Source: an uncultured Bacilli bacterium
GTDB taxonomy: Bacteria; Bacillota_I; Bacilli_A; RF39; UBA660
DNA length: 32,513 bases
NCBI GenBank assembly: GCA_947591575.1
Contig: CANQDI010000006.1
Span: forward strand, 1 to 32,513
Direction of reading: 5' to 3'
The translations under genes and the position numbers were made by a program. The first letter of the stretch is position 1. The number at the start of each line of letters is the position of its first letter. A model generated the notes under the pieces. That model had not been told where the DNA came from and ran no database searches. It worked only from the letters and a program-made list of their open reading frames with translations. Shown piece after piece: positions 10,181-19,765 of this stretch.

Positions 10181-11221
10181 TTATTCGACACTTTTTTGAT
10201 AATGAATCCATCTTGTAAATTGAAAATCTCGGTATGAAAGGGTAATTGGATAGATTCCTTCTTCTGTGAAAGGCTCATAGGAAAACTTGAGATCTTTTAA
10301 TGGAAAAGAAGTTTCTAAAACGATATCGTCAACTAAGAGATAAGGTGTTCTCGTCACTAAAGTATCCCTTAATACTATTTTTTCTCTGCGGTAGCTTTTT
10401 GTTTGATTTTCTATTTTGAGTAGATGGTAACCTTCCAATGTTTGCGTATCACTTAATTTTGTTTCTTTTTTTTGTTGAAAGCGATATGCTTTTTCTTTGA
10501 TTTGACACCATTTTTCTTCTTTTATAATTCTTGTGTAGGTAGAATGGAGGGGTTTGTTTGTCATTTTAGTAGAGGTCATTTTATAATTTTTAATTTCTTT
10601 ACTCATAGGAAAGGAAAAAGAAGTAAATCCTTTTTGTGTTGGTTTGATTCCATATTGTGTGATATTTTGATTATCTCTTATATTGATTTCAACGTCTTGA
10701 TCTTCTACATTTAAAAATACTTGAAAAGAAAGAGAGAGTTCATCGAGTGAAATATCACTAGATAAATCAAATACCCTTTCTTTTCCTTTTTGTAAGTAAA
10801 TGGCATCTTTTTGTTCTATCACTTTCTTTTTTTGATGGATGATTTGAAGATTTTTTAATAGAACCGAAGTATTACTTTTAAAGTAAATAGTATGAATAGG
10901 CATAAGTTTTTGATACCATGTTTTTGTGGTCCATTTTATTTCTTGGTGCTCTTTTTCTTCACAGTTTCTTTGTAAAGTGGAAGATGTTTTATAAATGAAT
11001 TGATCTAGAAGGGGAATCATTCCTTTAGGACCATCATCAATAGAATAATAGTCATCGGTTATAAAGGAATCTTTTTCGAGGAGATAGACTTGCTTTGTCT
11101 CATCTTTTTCCAAAGAAGGATCTCCTTGCTTTGTTTGGGTTTCATAATAAGGCGTATAAATTGTTTCTCCAAAAACAGGTAGAGGAAAGAAAAAAAAGAT
11201 CAACAAGAAAAAACAATACAT
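10181..11221 (-). CDS. Predicted secreted protein of unknown function (346 aa)
   Basis: Hydrophobic signal peptide MYCFFLLIFFFFPLPVFGE; AAGGAGG RBS. Confidence 0.7.
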   Translation of the reverse strand: MYCFFLLIFFFFPLPVFGETIYTPYYETQTKQGDPSLEKDETKQVYLLEKDSFITDDYYSIDDGPKGMIPLLDQFIYKTSSTLQRNCEEKEHQEIKWTTKTWYQKLMPIHTIYFKSNTSVLLKNLQIIHQKKKVIEQKDAIYLQKGKERVFDLSSDISLDELSLSFQVFLNVEDQDVEINIRDNQNITQYGIKPTQKGFTSFSFPMSKEIKNYKMTSTKMTNKPLHSTYTRIIKEEKWCQIKEKAYRFQQKKETKLSDTQTLEGYHLLKIENQTKSYRREKIVLRDTLVTRTPYLLVDDIVLETSFPLKDLKFSYEPFTEEGIYPITLSYRDFQFTRWIHYQKSVE

Positions 11222-11266
11222 AAGAGCCTCCTTTTATGTATTGTATACAAAAGGTATTGTTTTTTT

Positions 11267-12430
11267 CTATTTCATACTACCACTAACGATTTGTTGTACT
11301 ATCTTTTGAAATAGTTTGAAGAAGGATAATGGCTTAATTTCTTCTTGACTTACTAAATCAACTTCTTTGATCACTTTCTGATCTAATTTGACTTGCAATG
11401 TTCCTAAGGATTGATTCTTTTGAATGGGCAGTTTTAACGTAGGAATTTTTATTTCATATTCATATTTTTTGTCTTGTTCCCCTGTTTTTTTTAGAATACC
11501 AATATCCTCTTTTGGATAGAGTTTTAATGTTTGTTTATTTGCTTTTTGTAATGGGATTTCTTTCATTAGATCATTCTTATGTTTTAAAATTTGCATTTTA
11601 TAATTTTGAAATCCATAGTCCAATAAGGCCATTGTTTCATTATTTCTAACTTTACTATTTTCTTCTCCTAAAACAATGGCAATTAAGCGAAGATCATTTT
11701 TCTTTGCAGTTGCAGCAAGACAGTAAAGTGCCGCATCAGTGTGTCCTGTTTTGAGGCCATCTACTCCTTCATATGAACGAAGAAGTCGATTTGTATTGAC
11801 AAGCCAGAATGGATTATTAGTATCTTTTCTTAAATAATCTTCATACATGGAAGAAAAACGAAGAATCTCTTCATGTTTTAATAGTTCTTTGGCAATGATT
11901 GCCATATCATAAGCACTAGAGTAATGTCCTTCCTCATCTAGTCCTGTACAATTCTTAAATTGTGTGTTTTTTAGTCCTAAACTTTTGACTTTTTCATTCA
12001 TTTTCTTGACAAAAGCAACTTCACTTCCACTAATATATTCTGCCATTGCAACGGTAGCATCATTGGCACTTGCCATCGAAATTCCTTTCATCATTTCTTC
12101 TACTGTCAATTCTTCTCCTGTGGCTAAAAAAATTTGACTTCCACCCATCCCACTTGCATTACTACTTGCTTTGACAGTATCAGTCCATTTTATATGTCCT
12201 TTTTCAATTTCTTCTAAAATGATTATCTGAGCAACCATCTTTGTCATGGAAGCAACAGCTAGGGGTTCGTCTTTCTTTTTTTCAAATAAAATCTCTCCGC
12301 TATTAGCATCCATTAAAATTCCTGCTTTTGCTTGAGAAATAAGGGAAGTATCGATCTCTTCTGCTTGTACCATGAAAGGTAAAAAAACAAAACTCATCCA
12401 TAAAAGTCCTATATATATTTTTCTTTTCAT
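11267..12430 (-). CDS. dacF: Serine-type D-Ala-D-Ala carboxypeptidase (DacF/PBP5 type, peptidase S11)
   Basis: Signal peptide; SxxK (ASMTKM), SxN (SSN/SAN), KTG (LKTGHT) motifs; position upstream of STAS-sigma genes as in dacF-spoIIA. Confidence 0.87.
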   Translation of the reverse strand: MKRKIYIGLLWMSFVFLPFMVQAEEIDTSLISQAKAGILMDANSGEILFEKKKDEPLAVASMTKMVAQIIILEEIEKGHIKWTDTVKASSNASGMGGSQIFLATGEELTVEEMMKGISMASANDATVAMAEYISGSEVAFVKKMNEKVKSLGLKNTQFKNCTGLDEEGHYSSAYDMAIIAKELLKHEEILRFSSMYEDYLRKDTNNPFWLVNTNRLLRSYEGVDGLKTGHTDAALYCLAATAKKNDLRLIAIVLGEENSKVRNNETMALLDYGFQNYKMQILKHKNDLMKEIPLQKANKQTLKLYPKEDIGILKKTGEQDKKYEYEIKIPTLKLPIQKNQSLGTLQVKLDQKVIKEVDLVSQEEIKPLSFFKLFQKIVQQIVSGSMK

Positions 12431-12553
12431 CTATCTCACCTTACAAAAATGTATGAGAAAAAAAGTTTTCCTATTCAAAAAAGTGTCGTTTTTTTAAAAT
12501 TTCAATTTGATAATATTAAAAAAGTGATATCATAAAGTAAAATGAGGTGTAAT

Positions 12554-13354
12554 ATGAAAAAAATGATATTTGTTATGGGAATATTGATCGTGCTTTCTCT
12601 TTGTCTTGTTGGTTGTGGAAAAACAAAGGAAAAAGAATCAACATCCCAGCCACAATATGCTTTTTATAAAAAAGATAAAGAAAAACGTTATCAAGACTAT
12701 CAAAAACAAAATCCAGATCTTTCTTGGAAAGATGTTTTATTACGTGTAAATATCGGTCTTGATCAACCTTATTATACAAATACGCAAGAAAGTAAACATC
12801 TTTATTCTAATTACGTACTTGTCAATAAGTATACGTATTTAAAAGAAGATTATATTCCAAAAAATTTAGTAGTCATTGACTCTGCTTATTCAAAAGGAGG
12901 TATTTCTCTTTCTGAAGAAGCTCAAAAATCTTTTGAAGAAATGGCTTCTCAAGCCAAAGAAGATGGTTATACGATTCGTGCGATTTCTGCTTATCGAAGT
13001 TATGATTATCAAGTACAGCTATATCGTCGCTATGTAGAACAAGATGGAGTAGAAGAAGCTGATACTTATTCTGCTCGTCCTGGATTTTCAGAACATCAGA
13101 CGGGATTATGTGTGGATATTGATGATGGAGTATTCGATTTCAATCAATTTGAATCTTCTAAAAGTTTTGATTGGATGATGGAAAATGCTTATCTTTATGG
13201 ATTTATTTTACGATATCCAAAAGGAAAAGAAGCAATAACAGGTTATCAATATGAAGCATGGCATTATCGTTATGTAGGTAAAAAAATTGCTCAATATATA
13301 AAAGAACATGATCTTGTTTATGATGAGTATTATATGGAATTTTTAGATAAGTAG
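12554..13354 (+). CDS. M15-family (VanY/LdcB-like) carboxypeptidase lipoprotein
   Basis: Lipobox LCLVGCGK; ISAYRSYDYQVQLY...SARPGFSEHQTGLCVDI...EAWHYRYV; GAGGTG RBS favours ATG at 12554. Confidence 0.9.
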   Translation: MKKMIFVMGILIVLSLCLVGCGKTKEKESTSQPQYAFYKKDKEKRYQDYQKQNPDLSWKDVLLRVNIGLDQPYYTNTQESKHLYSNYVLVNKYTYLKEDYIPKNLVVIDSAYSKGGISLSEEAQKSFEEMASQAKEDGYTIRAISAYRSYDYQVQLYRRYVEQDGVEEADTYSARPGFSEHQTGLCVDIDDGVFDFNQFESSKSFDWMMENAYLYGFILRYPKGKEAITGYQYEAWHYRYVGKKIAQYIKEHDLVYDEYYMEFLDK

Positions 13355-13504
13355 GACATTTTAAATGATGGAAGTTACTGTTCATGAAAATAAAGTACTA
13401 TTTCTATGTATTTTATTGAATGAAAAGAAAAAAGTTGTAACAGAATGAAAGAAATTGATACAGAATGGCTCTCTTTCAAGTATAATAAAGTTGTGGTGAT
13501 ATAG

Positions 13505-14527
13505 ATGAAGTCAATTTATGAACAGACCGTACAATCTTTAGAAACATATTTCAAAGAAAAAAATTATCCTACATTTTATGCCAAAGAATTATTTACATGG
13601 CTTTATAAAAAGAAAATAACTTCTATCGATGAAGCTAGTAATTTTTCCCTTGATTTACGATGTCAGTTACAAAAAGATTTTTCTTTTGATTCTCTTGAAA
13701 TTTTAGAAAAACAACTAGGTAAAGATGTTTCAAAATATCTTTTTCGTTTATCTGATAAAGAACATATAGAGGCTGTTTTAATGGAACATGATTATGGACT
13801 TAGTCTTTGTATTTCAAGTCAAGTGGGATGTAATATGGGGTGTAAATTTTGTGAAAGTGGAAGACGTAAAAAGGTACGAAATCTTGAAACATACGAAATG
13901 GTTTTACAAATATTAGAAATTGAAAAACAGGAGCAAAGAAGAATTAGTCATGTGGTGATTATGGGGATTGGAGAACCTTTTGATAACTATGACAATATAA
14001 TTCAATTGATTCAAATTATCAACCATGACAAGGGATTGAATATAGGATCAAGACATATTACGGTTTCTACGTGTGGTATTGTTCCTAAAATTGAAGAATT
14101 CACAAATTTTCCATATCAAGTAAATCTTGCGATCAGTTTACATGCCCCTAATGATTCACTACGAAAAGAAATCATGCCTATTGCCAAAGTGTATCCTTTA
14201 GAAGAATTAATGAAAGCCTTGAAGAATTATACCAAAAAAACCAATAGAAGACTTACTTTTGAATATATTTTGTTAGATGGTATCAATGATAAAGAAGAAC
14301 ATGCTTTGGAACTTGTTTCTTTACTAAAGGGAATCAACGCATATGTCAATCTTATCCCTTATAATGAAACTACCCATTTACAATATAAGAGAAGTAAACC
14401 TTTAACAATTGCTAAGTTTTATGATATACTAAAAAAGAATAAAGTTTGCGTGACAATCCGTCGGGAATTTGGAGGAACGATTTCTGCTGCTTGTGGACAG
14501 CTTCGCAGTGAGAAGGAGGAAATATGA
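13505..14527 (+). CDS. rlmN: 23S rRNA (adenine2503-C2)-methyltransferase RlmN-type radical SAM enzyme
   Basis: SSQVGCNMGCKFCESG (CxxxCxxC), VVIMGIGEPFDNYDN, ISLHAPND, RREFGGTISAACGQL. Confidence 0.92.
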   Translation: MKSIYEQTVQSLETYFKEKNYPTFYAKELFTWLYKKKITSIDEASNFSLDLRCQLQKDFSFDSLEILEKQLGKDVSKYLFRLSDKEHIEAVLMEHDYGLSLCISSQVGCNMGCKFCESGRRKKVRNLETYEMVLQILEIEKQEQRRISHVVIMGIGEPFDNYDNIIQLIQIINHDKGLNIGSRHITVSTCGIVPKIEEFTNFPYQVNLAISLHAPNDSLRKEIMPIAKVYPLEELMKALKNYTKKTNRRLTFEYILLDGINDKEEHALELVSLLKGINAYVNLIPYNETTHLQYKRSKPLTIAKFYDILKKNKVCVTIRREFGGTISAACGQLRSEKEEI

Positions 14528-15270
14528 AATCATTTTATTTAACAGATGTTGGTAAAGTTCGGGATCATAATGAAGATAGTGTTATTATTGTACATAATTC
14601 AAATGGAGATTATTTGATGGCGATCGCAGATGGAATGGGAGGACATTCTGCAGGAGAAGTTGCATCTAGTATTGCGATTAGCTATTTAGGGAAACATTTT
14701 AATGAAACATTTTATAATATGTCAAAAATGGATGCTGCAGCTTGGTTAAGGGATAGTGTTACTGAAATTAATAGTCTAATTTTTGGTCATGAAAAAAGTC
14801 ATCCTGAAAGTACGGGAATGGGTACTACGTTGGTTACTGCTGTTGTGACAAAAGACTATATTTTATTTGGAAATATTGGAGATTCTAGTGGCTTTGTGAT
14901 GAAAGATGCACATCTTCATAAAGTTACTTATGATCATACTTTAGTCAATTTATTAGTATCTGCTGGAGAATTAACGAAGGAAGAGGCAAAGGATCATCCA
15001 AAGAAAAATGTTTTGATGAAAGCATTGGGTGCGAATGATCCTATTGATATTGACATTTTTGATTGTGATATGGATGTCGATGAAATTTTGTTATCAAGTG
15101 ATGGTCTTACTAATATGTTAGAAGAAGATCAAATTGAAAAAGTTTTATTAGGAGAAGGAGATATTGAAGAAAAAGTTGTTCGCCTCATTCATAAAGCAAA
15201 TAATCGAGGTGGAACAGACAATATCTCTGTCGCTTATTTAACATTAAATGAGGATGGTGCAAAAGAATGA
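14524..15270 (+). CDS. prpC: PP2C-family serine/threonine protein phosphatase
   Basis: DVGKVRDHNEDS, ADGMGGHSAGEVAS, GDSSGFV, GGTDNISV; overlaps kinase gene. Confidence 0.93.
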   Translation: MKSFYLTDVGKVRDHNEDSVIIVHNSNGDYLMAIADGMGGHSAGEVASSIAISYLGKHFNETFYNMSKMDAAAWLRDSVTEINSLIFGHEKSHPESTGMGTTLVTAVVTKDYILFGNIGDSSGFVMKDAHLHKVTYDHTLVNLLVSAGELTKEEAKDHPKKNVLMKALGANDPIDIDIFDCDMDVDEILLSSDGLTNMLEEDQIEKVLLGEGDIEEKVVRLIHKANNRGGTDNISVAYLTLNEDGAKE

Positions 15271-17042
15271 TTGTAAAGGGGCAAAAAATAAATGAACGCT
15301 ATGAAATCATCAAAAGTATTGGTGAAGGTGGCATGGCAAATGTTTATCTTGGTTATGATACGATATTAGATAGAAATGTAGCCATCAAAATCCTACGAGG
15401 GGATCTAGCTAATGATGAAAAATTTGTAAGACGTTTTCAAAGAGAAGCGCTTTCTGCTTCCAGTCTTTCTCATCCTAATATTGTGGAAATGTACGATGTG
15501 GGTGAGGATGATGGACTTTATTATATTGTGATGGAGTATATTGAGGGTAAAACACTCAAACAACTTCTTAAAAAACGTGGAAGTTTAACTCTTAGTGAAT
15601 CGATTGATATTATGTTGCAATTAACAGATGGAATGGCACACGCTCATGATAGCTATATTATTCATCGTGATTTAAAACCACAAAATATTATGATTCAAGA
15701 TGATGGTCAAATTAAAATTACTGATTTTGGAATTGCGATGGCGCTTAATTCAACGCAATTAACACAGACCAATTCTGTGATGGGCTCTGTTCACTACTTG
15801 CCACCAGAACAAGCTGCAGGAAAGGGAAGTACGATTCGAAGTGATATTTATTCGATGGGTATTATCTTCTATGAACTTTTGTCTGGATCTTTACCATTTC
15901 GTGGGGAGAGTGCAGTAGAAATTGCATTAAAACAAATGCGAGATCCTCTTCCATCTTTACGAGATGAAAATAAAGAAATTCCTCAAAGTATTGAAAATAT
16001 TATTTTGAAAGCAACTGCTAAAAACCCAAAAAACCGTTATCATGATGCTAAGGAAATGCATCAAGATTTATTAACGGCCTTAAATGATGAGCGAATGAAT
16101 GAACCCATTTATCAATATCCTTATCCAGAGCATGAAGTGGATGAGTCTACAAAAGTGATGAAAAATATGGAAGAAACGAAAGAAGATGAGGAGATTGCAA
16201 AACCAATTGTTGATGAAGAGGTCAAAAAGACAAATAAGTGGATTTGGATTTTATCAGGTATTTTTGGTGCGATTATTCTTGCTCTTTTCACGATTTTCTT
16301 TATTGTTCCAATGCTTACAAATGAACCAGATGTTAAAGTTCCAGATGTCAAGGGAATGACTGTTGCTAAAGCAGAAGCAAAGCTAAAAGATGCAGGATTT
16401 GATGTGGCTTTAAAAACAAAAAAACAAGCAAGTGCAACGATAGATGAGGGGCATGTTATTAAAACAGAACCGGGTGCAGGAAGAACGATTAAAAAAGGTA
16501 CTCAAATTACTATTTATGAGTCAACTGGAAAAGAAAAATATGTGATGGAAGACTTTGTTGGAAATCAAGATGTTCAAGCCATTAAGAAAATGTTAGAATC
16601 GGAATATAAGCTTGTTGTGATTATTACTAAAGAAGAAGAGGAGAATTTTGATCGAAAGTATTCTGAAAATGAAGTGTTGAAACAAGAACCACTGAAGGGA
16701 ACAGAATTAGATGAAGGAGATACGGTCACTTTCTATGTTCCTAACCTTGTTCTTTATCCAGATATGACCAATTGGTTTTTAGAAGGTGAAAACGGGGTAC
16801 AAGCTTGGGCAGAGAAATATGGAATTACCTTAAATGTTATAGAACAGGAAGTCTCATCTAGTAATTATTCTGATGGTCAAGTGATTAGTCAAGGAACTGC
16901 ACAAGGTACGCAGGTTGTAACGGGTAGAACTTTTAATGTTACTGTTGCGAAAAAAGTGTCAAAACCATCTACTACTCCGAAAGAAGATGATTCGAATAGT
17001 TCTTCTTCAAAAGAGGAAGAAGATACGAAAAAAACAAATTAG
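15267..17042 (+). CDS. prkC: PASTA-domain serine/threonine protein kinase
   Basis: GEGGMANVYLGYD, HRDLKPQNIM, DFGIA, TM helix, PASTA domains (VPDVKGMTVAKAEAKLKDAGF...). Confidence 0.95.
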   Translation: MIVKGQKINERYEIIKSIGEGGMANVYLGYDTILDRNVAIKILRGDLANDEKFVRRFQREALSASSLSHPNIVEMYDVGEDDGLYYIVMEYIEGKTLKQLLKKRGSLTLSESIDIMLQLTDGMAHAHDSYIIHRDLKPQNIMIQDDGQIKITDFGIAMALNSTQLTQTNSVMGSVHYLPPEQAAGKGSTIRSDIYSMGIIFYELLSGSLPFRGESAVEIALKQMRDPLPSLRDENKEIPQSIENIILKATAKNPKNRYHDAKEMHQDLLTALNDERMNEPIYQYPYPEHEVDESTKVMKNMEETKEDEEIAKPIVDEEVKKTNKWIWILSGIFGAIILALFTIFFIVPMLTNEPDVKVPDVKGMTVAKAEAKLKDAGFDVALKTKKQASATIDEGHVIKTEPGAGRTIKKGTQITIYESTGKEKYVMEDFVGNQDVQAIKKMLESEYKLVVIITKEEEENFDRKYSENEVLKQEPLKGTELDEGDTVTFYVPNLVLYPDMTNWFLEGENGVQAWAEKYGITLNVIEQEVSSSNYSDGQVISQGTAQGTQVVTGRTFNVTVAKKVSKPSTTPKEDDSNSSSSKEEEDTKKTN

Positions 17043-17050
17043 GGGGACTT

Positions 17051-17884
17051 ATGAAAGGGCAAATTATCAAGATCGAAAGTACATTATATACAGTAAAGCA
17101 TCATGATAAAAAGACTCTTTGCGTATTAAGAGGAAAATTTAGAAAACAACATATTCTTCCAAGAGTAGGAGATTATGTTGTTTTTGATGAGGAAAAAAAG
17201 GTCATTGAAGAAATTCTACCTCGTAAAAATGCATTTGAACGCCCCTTTGTAGCCAATATTGATCTTGCTTTTTTAGTTACAAGTGTTTATATGCCAGATC
17301 TTGTTCCTATCCTTTTAGATAAGTTATTAATTTTAATGCAGAATCATCAGGTTACTCCCATTATTTGTGTGACGAAAATGGATTTATTGTCAAAAGAAAA
17401 AAAACAGGCTATGTCTTCCTTTTTTTCCTATTATCAGAAAATTGGATATACCGTTGTTTATAATGATGAATTAGATAAAATAAAAAAGTTGATTCAAGGA
17501 AAAACTTGTGTTTTTACAGGACAAACTGGTGCGGGAAAAAGTACTCTTTTAAATCGATTAGAACCTAAATGGAATCTTAAAACAGGGGAGGTATCCAAGG
17601 CACTTGGAAGAGGAAAACATACGACACGTACCGTAGAACTTCTATCTTTCTTAGGAGGAAAACTTTTAGATACTCCAGGCTTTTCTTCTTTAGAGCTTTC
17701 CCTCAAAAATGAAGAACTTCAAGATGCATTTCCTGAATTTCAAAAAATAAATTGTCCTTTTAAGGATTGTACGCATACGCATGAAAAAGAATGCCTTGTA
17801 AAAAAACAGGTAAATTTGAAAATCATTTTAGAAAGTCGGTATCAATCTTATTTGCAATTAAAAGAAGAGGTGAAGAAAAAATGA
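17051..17884 (+). CDS. rsgA: Ribosome small subunit-dependent GTPase A
   Basis: Permuted GTPase: TKMDLL then GQTGAGKSTLLN, DTPGFSS; CPFKDCTHTHEKEC zinc site. Confidence 0.95.
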   Translation: MKGQIIKIESTLYTVKHHDKKTLCVLRGKFRKQHILPRVGDYVVFDEEKKVIEEILPRKNAFERPFVANIDLAFLVTSVYMPDLVPILLDKLLILMQNHQVTPIICVTKMDLLSKEKKQAMSSFFSYYQKIGYTVVYNDELDKIKKLIQGKTCVFTGQTGAGKSTLLNRLEPKWNLKTGEVSKALGRGKHTTRTVELLSFLGGKLLDTPGFSSLELSLKNEELQDAFPEFQKINCPFKDCTHTHEKECLVKKQVNLKIILESRYQSYLQLKEEVKKK

Positions 17885-18507
17885 AAGTATCAGCTTCCTT
17901 TTTAAGTAGTTATAATCCAGCTTTGGATTTAACAAAACTTAATGATACAGATGTAGATTATATTCATGTTGATTTTATGGATGGAAAGTTTGTCTCCAAT
18001 AAAACAATGCCCTTCCGCCAAATGAAACATATTTATGAATATACTTCTAAAAGGTTAGATGTGCACTTAATGGTTGAAAAACCGATGAAGTGGATTCCTA
18101 AATTTGCTACATTAAATACAGAGTTTATTACCATTCATATTGAAACTTCCAATGTAAAAGAATCTTTAGATCTTATACATTCCTATGCTATTCGTGCTGG
18201 AGTTTGTTTAAAATTAGAAACCCCAATTGAAGAATTAGTTCCTTATCTTGCAGATATTGATTATATTCTTTTAATGGGAGTGGAACCAGGTATGGGAGGT
18301 CAAGATTTTCAAGAAGAGACGATTACAAGATTAAAAGAACTTAAAAAAGTTTTGAAACAGTATAAGTCTAAGGCACTGATTGGAATTGATGGTGGAATTA
18401 ATTGTGAAAATGCAAGGAAATTAAAGCAGGCAGATATGTTAGTTGCTGGATATTATATTACTTCTAGTGATGATTTTCAAAAGCAAATTGATACATTAAG
18501 GGTTTGA
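17881..18507 (+). CDS. rpe: Ribulose-phosphate 3-epimerase
   Basis: MKVSASFLSS, YIHVDFMDGKFV, LDVHLMVEKP, LMGVEPGMGGQDF, IGIDGGIN; ATGA overlap with rsgA. Confidence 0.9.
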   Translation: MKVSASFLSSYNPALDLTKLNDTDVDYIHVDFMDGKFVSNKTMPFRQMKHIYEYTSKRLDVHLMVEKPMKWIPKFATLNTEFITIHIETSNVKESLDLIHSYAIRAGVCLKLETPIEELVPYLADIDYILLMGVEPGMGGQDFQEETITRLKELKKVLKQYKSKALIGIDGGINCENARKLKQADMLVAGYYITSSDDFQKQIDTLRV

Positions 18508-18532
18508 TTTGAAAGGAATATTTTGCTATAAT
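18504..18532 (+). promoter_or_regulatory. Sigma-A-like promoter
   Basis: TTGATT - 17 nt - TATAAT upstream of the 18560 CDS. Confidence 0.6.
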
Positions 18533-18559
18533 AAAGAAGAATAGGATAGGGGTGTAACC

Positions 18560-19246
18560 ATGGATGAAAAAAAGAATATGAATGAACCTGCTAAAGTAGA
18601 AAAAAAAGAAGAAAATATTGTTTCTAATAATCCAAATTTAAACCAAAAGGTGGATGCTTCTTCTCCAAAAGTGGTTCCTTCAAAAAAAGGAAACAATTTT
18701 AAATATGTAATGACCGTTTTTCTTTTTATTGCTTTGTTTGCCATCGTCTTCTTTTTGCCAGAAATTAGTGAAGGAATCAGATCATTTCAAGAAAAGCCAT
18801 CTTTTGAAAAACCGAAACAAGAGATTCTAACAAGTGGTTTGATGAATTGTACTTTAAAGAAAACAACAGGAGCAAAAGAAGTAAGTACTATGATTGGATT
18901 TTATTTTACGGATAAGCAATTAAAGAAAACAACACAAGAGACATCTACTGTGTTAAAAGAAACAGCTACTGGAGAAGAACTAGCTGCTTTAGAAACCTCC
19001 ATTTCTTCTTGTGAAAAATTATCTACTCTTGAAAAAGAAATCGCAGGACTTACAACGACATGTACAAGTACAGGACTTTCTTTAACCATGACAGAAACAG
19101 TTGATTATCAAGAATATGATAAAACGACTTTACAAGATAACATTGCTGAATTTGAAGGAAATATTCCTCAATTTCAATTTAACCAAGATATAAACGAATT
19201 ACAATCGCTAATGCAAGCTTCTGGTTATCAGTGTGAAATACAGTAA
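18560..19246 (+). CDS. Hypothetical single-pass membrane protein (228 aa)
   Basis: One TM (FKYVMTVFLFIALFAIVFFLPEI), Lys/Glu-rich N terminus; own promoter and terminator. Confidence 0.65.
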   Translation: MDEKKNMNEPAKVEKKEENIVSNNPNLNQKVDASSPKVVPSKKGNNFKYVMTVFLFIALFAIVFFLPEISEGIRSFQEKPSFEKPKQEILTSGLMNCTLKKTTGAKEVSTMIGFYFTDKQLKKTTQETSTVLKETATGEELAALETSISSCEKLSTLEKEIAGLTTTCTSTGLSLTMTETVDYQEYDKTTLQDNIAEFEGNIPQFQFNQDINELQSLMQASGYQCEIQ

Positions 19247-19247
19247 G

Positions 19248-19275
19248 TGACTCTTCGAGAGTCATTTATTTTTTT
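19248..19275 (+). terminator. Intrinsic terminator
   Basis: TGACTCT-TCG-AGAGTCA followed by TTTATTTTTTT. Confidence 0.75.
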
Positions 19276-19305
19276 GTATAAATTTATGGTAGCGCTCCCA
19301 TATTA
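19276..19305 (+). promoter_or_regulatory. Putative forespore sigma-G-type promoter of the spoVA operon
   Basis: GTATA - 18 nt - CATATTA, matching the remembered B. subtilis sigma-G consensus (GHATR-N18-CATnnTA), 15 nt before spoVAC ATG. Confidence 0.6.
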
Positions 19306-19320
19306 TAATTAGGTGATCAG

Positions 19321-19764
19321 ATGAAAAATAAAAAATATGAAGCAATCGTTGCAAAACATAAACCCAAAGAACAACGAGTTCAATATGCAGGAGTTGCATT
19401 TTTAGTAGGAGGTGTGTTGGGAGTTTGTGCTGAATTATTGCTAGAAGGTTATACGCACTGGTTTGATGTGTCGAGAAGTGAAGCAACTGTTTATATGTTA
19501 ATTACATTTATCTTTCTGGCATCTTTATTTACAGCACTTGGTTTTTTTGATAAACTTGTTAATTTTGCAAGATGCGGTCTTTTAATTCCTATTACTGGTT
19601 TTGCACACTCTATGACATCTGCTGCCATCGAGTATCGAAAGGAAGGACCTGTATATGGAATCGGGAGTAATCTCTTTAAGTTAGCAGGAACAGTTATTCT
19701 ATATGGTGTTGTATCTGCATGGTTTTTCGGAATGATACGATATTTATTAGGAATAGGAGGATAA
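19321..19764 (+). CDS. spoVAC: Stage V sporulation protein AC
   Basis: VQYAGVAFLVGGVLGVCAELL...GLLIPITGFAHSMTSAAIEYRKEGPVYGIGSNLFKLAGTVILYGV. Confidence 0.92.
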   Translation: MKNKKYEAIVAKHKPKEQRVQYAGVAFLVGGVLGVCAELLLEGYTHWFDVSRSEATVYMLITFIFLASLFTALGFFDKLVNFARCGLLIPITGFAHSMTSAAIEYRKEGPVYGIGSNLFKLAGTVILYGVVSAWFFGMIRYLLGIGG

Positions 19765-19765
19765 A

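Noticed and set aside
9324-10714. Plus-strand ORFs 9324-9521, 9613-9918 and 10472-10714
   Set aside because: Antisense to the sigma, STAS and secreted-protein genes; Phe/Leu/Ile-rich translations typical of antisense AT-rich DNA.
12431-12541. Forespore-type promoter for dacF (GAATA-N16-CATACAT on minus strand)
   Set aside because: Spacing and -10 do not match the sigma-G or sigma-F pattern well enough to claim.
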